Shown here piece by piece: positions 6,300 to 7,834 of a DNA stretch of 7,834 nt. Source of the DNA: Candidatus Omnitrophota bacterium (GTDB lineage: Bacteria; Omnitrophota; Omnitrophia; Omnitrophales; Aquincolibacteriaceae). The notes below the pieces were generated by a model. The model had not been told where the DNA came from and searched no databases. It saw nothing but the letters and a program-made list of their open reading frames with translations. Numbering within the stretch: the first letter of the stretch is position 1; each line of letters opens with the position of its first letter. The stretch spans positions 4,425 to 12,258 of the forward strand of contig JAMWDC010000030.1 of assembly GCA_023819025.1 (NCBI GenBank). Reading direction: 5' to 3'. The translations under genes and the position numbers were made by a program.

Positions 6300-7014
6300 A
6301 CATAAGAAGGCTGCAGTGGATGCGAAACGCGGCCGGATCTTTACGAAACTTATCCGTGAACTTACTGTGGCGGCAAGGACCGGTGGCGGGGATCCCAATA
6401 GCAACCCCAGATTACGTACGGTGATCGATGCCGCAAAAAATGCGAACATGCCGGCGGAGAATATCGAGCGGGCGATTAAGAAAGGTACCGGTGAAATCGA
6501 AGGTGTCACCTACGAGGAAGTGATTTATGAGGGATACGGCGTTCAAGGGGTTGCGATGTTGGTTCAGTGCCTCACCGATAATAAAAACCGGACAGCCTCC
6601 GAAATCAGGAACATTTTCAATAAATATAACGGTTCGATGGCCGGAGCGGGATCCGTGGCTTGGATTTTTGAGAAAAAGGGGCTGATTGTGATTTCCAAGA
6701 ATAAAGCCACCGAAGACTCGCTGATGGAGGTTGCGTTAACTGCTGGAGCGGAAGATCTTTCTCAGGAAGGGGATCGATTCGAAATTACGACGAATCCTCA
6801 GGATTTTGAAGCTGTCAAAGAGGCTTTGAAGCAAGCCAAAATCCCGACGGAATCAGCCGAAATCACGATGATTCCCAAAAGTCAGGTTCCAGTGAGCGCA
6901 GAGAGCGCCCGTTCGGTTCTGAAACTCATCGATGCCCTAGAAGAGCACGATGATGTTCAGAATGTTTACGCGAATTGCGATATTCCCGATGAGGTTATGA
7001 AGGAGATCGAATGA
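6268..7014 (+). CDS. yebC: YebC/TACO1-family regulatory or translation protein
   Basis: A 248-residue cytoplasmic protein of the YebC/PmpR/TACO1 family. Members are often annotated as transcriptional regulators; more recent work on YebC/TACO1 relatives links them to ribosome function and translation of difficult sequences such as proline stretches. The product starts with the family signature MSGHSKWASIKHKKAA (1-16) and has AKRGRIFTKLIREL soon after. It also contains NPRLR (45-49), MPAENIERAIKKGTG, EVIYEGYG, DNKNRTASEIRN and GSVAWIFEKKG, all typical. Length matches the usual 240-250. The start is set by a Shine-Dalgarno at 6254-6260 and by the conserved MSGHSKW N-terminus. The gene begins 32 bases inside folP and ends in an ATGA overlap with ruvC, so coupled translation with both is likely. 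Placement before ruvC is conserved in many bacteria. I cannot say from sequence whether this member acts on DNA or on ribosomes. Confidence 0.96.
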   Translation: MSGHSKWASIKHKKAAVDAKRGRIFTKLIRELTVAARTGGGDPNSNPRLRTVIDAAKNANMPAENIERAIKKGTGEIEGVTYEEVIYEGYGVQGVAMLVQCLTDNKNRTASEIRNIFNKYNGSMAGAGSVAWIFEKKGLIVISKNKATEDSLMEVALTAGAEDLSQEGDRFEITTNPQDFEAVKEALKQAKIPTESAEITMIPKSQVPVSAESARSVLKLIDALEEHDDVQNVYANCDIPDEVMKEIE

Positions 7015-7541
7015 TCGTCCTCGGCGTTGATCCGGGTTTAAAACATACCGGGGTGGGACTAGTGACGTCCCACGGGCGCCAATACGAATTGCTTCACTTT
7101 GAAATCCATAGCCCCAAGCCGGACCTGCCGCTGTCCGCGAAGCTTCAAAGTATCCACGAGTTCCTTACCGGTATTATCCGCGAATACCATCCGGATGTCC
7201 TCGCCTTAGAGGACGTTTTCTATGGGACCAATGTCCAATCGATGGTGAGGATCGGTGAAGCCCGTGCCTGCGCGATGTTGGCCGGTTCCCAGATGGGGGT
7301 GCGGGTCGTAGAATATATGCCGACACGGATTAAAGAGTCCGTGACCGGCAATGGACGCGCCAGCAAAGAACAAATCCAAAGCATGGTGAGAAATCTACTT
7401 CAACTCAGGGGTTCTCTCCCGCCGGATGGGGCCGATGCTTTAGCGGCGGCAATCTGCCATTTAAATTCCCAGCGTCATTTCGAATCGAAAGAACCAGTAT
7501 CGAAAAAAAGGCGTTGGAACGTGAGTCCATTGAATGTTTAA
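7011..7541 (+). CDS. ruvC: Holliday junction resolvase RuvC
   Basis: Homodimeric, metal-dependent endonuclease that nicks Holliday junctions symmetrically at the end of homologous recombination, working with the RuvAB branch-migration motor. The 176-residue product has the RNase H-like resolvase fold signature: GVDPGLKHTG at 5-14 with catalytic D7, ALEDVFYGTN at 65-74 with E67, and PPDGADALAAAICH at 137-150 with D139 and D142. All four acidic residues known from E. coli RuvC have a counterpart. The C-terminus is basic (KKRR). The start overlaps the yebC stop as ATGA, with a strong AAGGAG (7000-7005) five bases before the ATG. A terminator-like hairpin begins on the base right after its TAA stop, separating it from ruvA by 90 bases. 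Confidence 0.97.
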   Translation: MIVLGVDPGLKHTGVGLVTSHGRQYELLHFEIHSPKPDLPLSAKLQSIHEFLTGIIREYHPDVLALEDVFYGTNVQSMVRIGEARACAMLAGSQMGVRVVEYMPTRIKESVTGNGRASKEQIQSMVRNLLQLRGSLPPDGADALAAAICHLNSQRHFESKEPVSKKRRWNVSPLNV

Positions 7542-7588
7542 GATTTGGGAGGTGTCGTCACGGGGGGCCATCCCCAAATCAATTTTTT
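7542..7588 (+). terminator. Terminator-like hairpin between ruvC and ruvA
   Basis: GATTTGGG (7542-7549) pairs perfectly with CCCAAATC (7573-7580), followed by AA and six T's (7583-7588). The loop is long (23 bases) and contains smaller options, including GGGG (7564-7567) with CCCC (7572-7575) around CCAT. The stem begins on the base after the ruvC stop. Stem plus T-tract is the form of an intrinsic terminator, but the long loop lowers certainty, and it could be partial or conditional since ruvA follows. Confidence 0.55.
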
Positions 7589-7593
7589 GATTT
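7576..7593 (+). repeat. Alternative hairpin overlapping the ruvC-ruvA terminator
   Basis: AAATCAA (7576-7582) and TTGATTT (7587-7593) form a perfect 7-bp inverted repeat with loop TTTT. It uses the right arm of the terminator-like stem and its T-tract, so the two structures cannot form together. The stem has a single G-C pair and is weak as RNA. As DNA, its right arm overlaps the -35 candidate for ruvA. Confidence 0.4.
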
Positions 7594-7614
7594 TCCGTAT
7601 CTTGAGTGTAAAAT
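7587..7614 (+). promoter_or_regulatory. Candidate sigma-70-type promoter for ruvA
   Basis: TTGATT (7587-7592; 4 of 6), a 16-base spacer and TAAAAT (7609-7614; 5 of 6) place a start near 7621, about 10 bases before the ruvA ATG. This would let ruvA be transcribed independently of ruvC, consistent with the terminator-like hairpin just upstream. I see no LexA-type SOS box that I can name with confidence. Confidence 0.45.
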
Positions 7615-7631
7615 TCCACACCGGAATCGCT

Positions 7632-7834
7632 ATGTACGAATATTTAACCGGCCGTTTAATCAAAAAAACACCCACCCAAGTGGTACTCGATGTCGGGGGA
7701 ATCGGCTATCAGATTCAAATTCCCGTATCGACGCACGCATCGTTGCCGAGTTTGGGGGAAACAGTTAAGATTCTCACCTATTTCCAGGTGCGGGAAGATG
7801 CCCAAGCCCTCTACGGTTTTTTTACAGAAGAAGA
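7632..7834 (+). CDS. ruvA: Holliday junction branch-migration protein RuvA, N-terminal part
   Basis: RuvA binds four-way junctions as a tetramer and loads the RuvB motor. Only 67 codons are in the window; the gene runs off the right edge (full length is usually about 200 residues). The visible part is the N-terminal OB-fold domain. It begins MYEYLTGRLIKK, close to the usual MIxxLxGxL start, followed by VVLDVGGIGYQIQIP (17-31), a core signature, and then VREDAQALYGF (53-63), corresponding to the family's VREDAxxLYGF. The start ATG at 7632 fits the family N-terminus; only a weak GGA (7623-7625) serves as Shine-Dalgarno. It follows ruvC by 90 bases that carry a terminator-like hairpin and a promoter candidate. 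ruvB may follow outside the window. Confidence 0.95.
   Translation, partial: MYEYLTGRLIKKTPTQVVLDVGGIGYQIQIPVSTHASLPSLGETVKILTYFQVREDAQALYGFFTEE

Noticed and set aside
7514..7768. An 84-codon plus-strand frame spanning the end of ruvC and the start of ruvA
   Set aside because: It runs out of frame through both genes and through the hairpin region; the RuvA N-terminus in another frame explains the conserved part.
1..7834. CRISPR array, insertion sequence, integrase, toxin-antitoxin or phage genes
   Set aside because: I looked on both strands and found no regularly spaced repeats, terminal inverted repeats or matching protein motifs; the window is densely packed with housekeeping genes.

Overview
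The window is mostly bacterial housekeeping DNA and looks chromosomal. I see no insertion sequence, integrase, prophage gene, CRISPR array or other clear sign of a mobile or novel system. A lipopolysaccharide-export permease (LptF/LptG family) points to a Gram-negative, double-membrane organism. The tRNA carries no encoded CCA, and no protein is diagnostic of one phylum. A Nitrospirota- or Desulfobacterota-like bacterium is my guess from gene order and protein style; I could not test it.

Layout. Bases 1-1065 hold the 3' part of an LptF/LptG permease gene reading right, closed by an intrinsic terminator. Facing it on the minus strand (1130-2095) is an HAD-superfamily hydrolase of unknown substrate. 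The hydrolase gene and a tRNA-CAU gene (2199-2271, best read as elongator tRNA-Met) diverge from a compact intergenic region with back-to-back promoter-like sequences. All later genes read right: tilS (2387-3397), ftsH (3469-5427), folP (5424-6299), yebC (6268-7014), ruvC (7011-7541) and the first 67 codons of ruvA (7632 to the window end).

How the genes relate. ftsH, folP, yebC and ruvC form a tight chain: ATGA overlaps at ftsH/folP and yebC/ruvC, and a 32-base overlap at folP/yebC. They are probably one transcript with translational coupling. Their roles differ: tRNA-Ile2 lysidine modification (TilS), membrane protein quality control (FtsH), folate synthesis (FolP), YebC/TACO1 regulator or translation factor (YebC), and Holliday junction processing (RuvC, RuvA). 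The chain joins two widely conserved gene strings, tilS-ftsH-folP and yebC-ruvC-ruvA. The genes that often follow folP in other bacteria (cdaA, glmM) are not between them.

The most interesting non-coding spots are the ruvC-ruvA gap, where a terminator-like hairpin, a mutually exclusive second hairpin and a promoter-like sequence lie within 75 bases, and the divergent region at 2096-2198, where the hydrolase mRNA may be leaderless.
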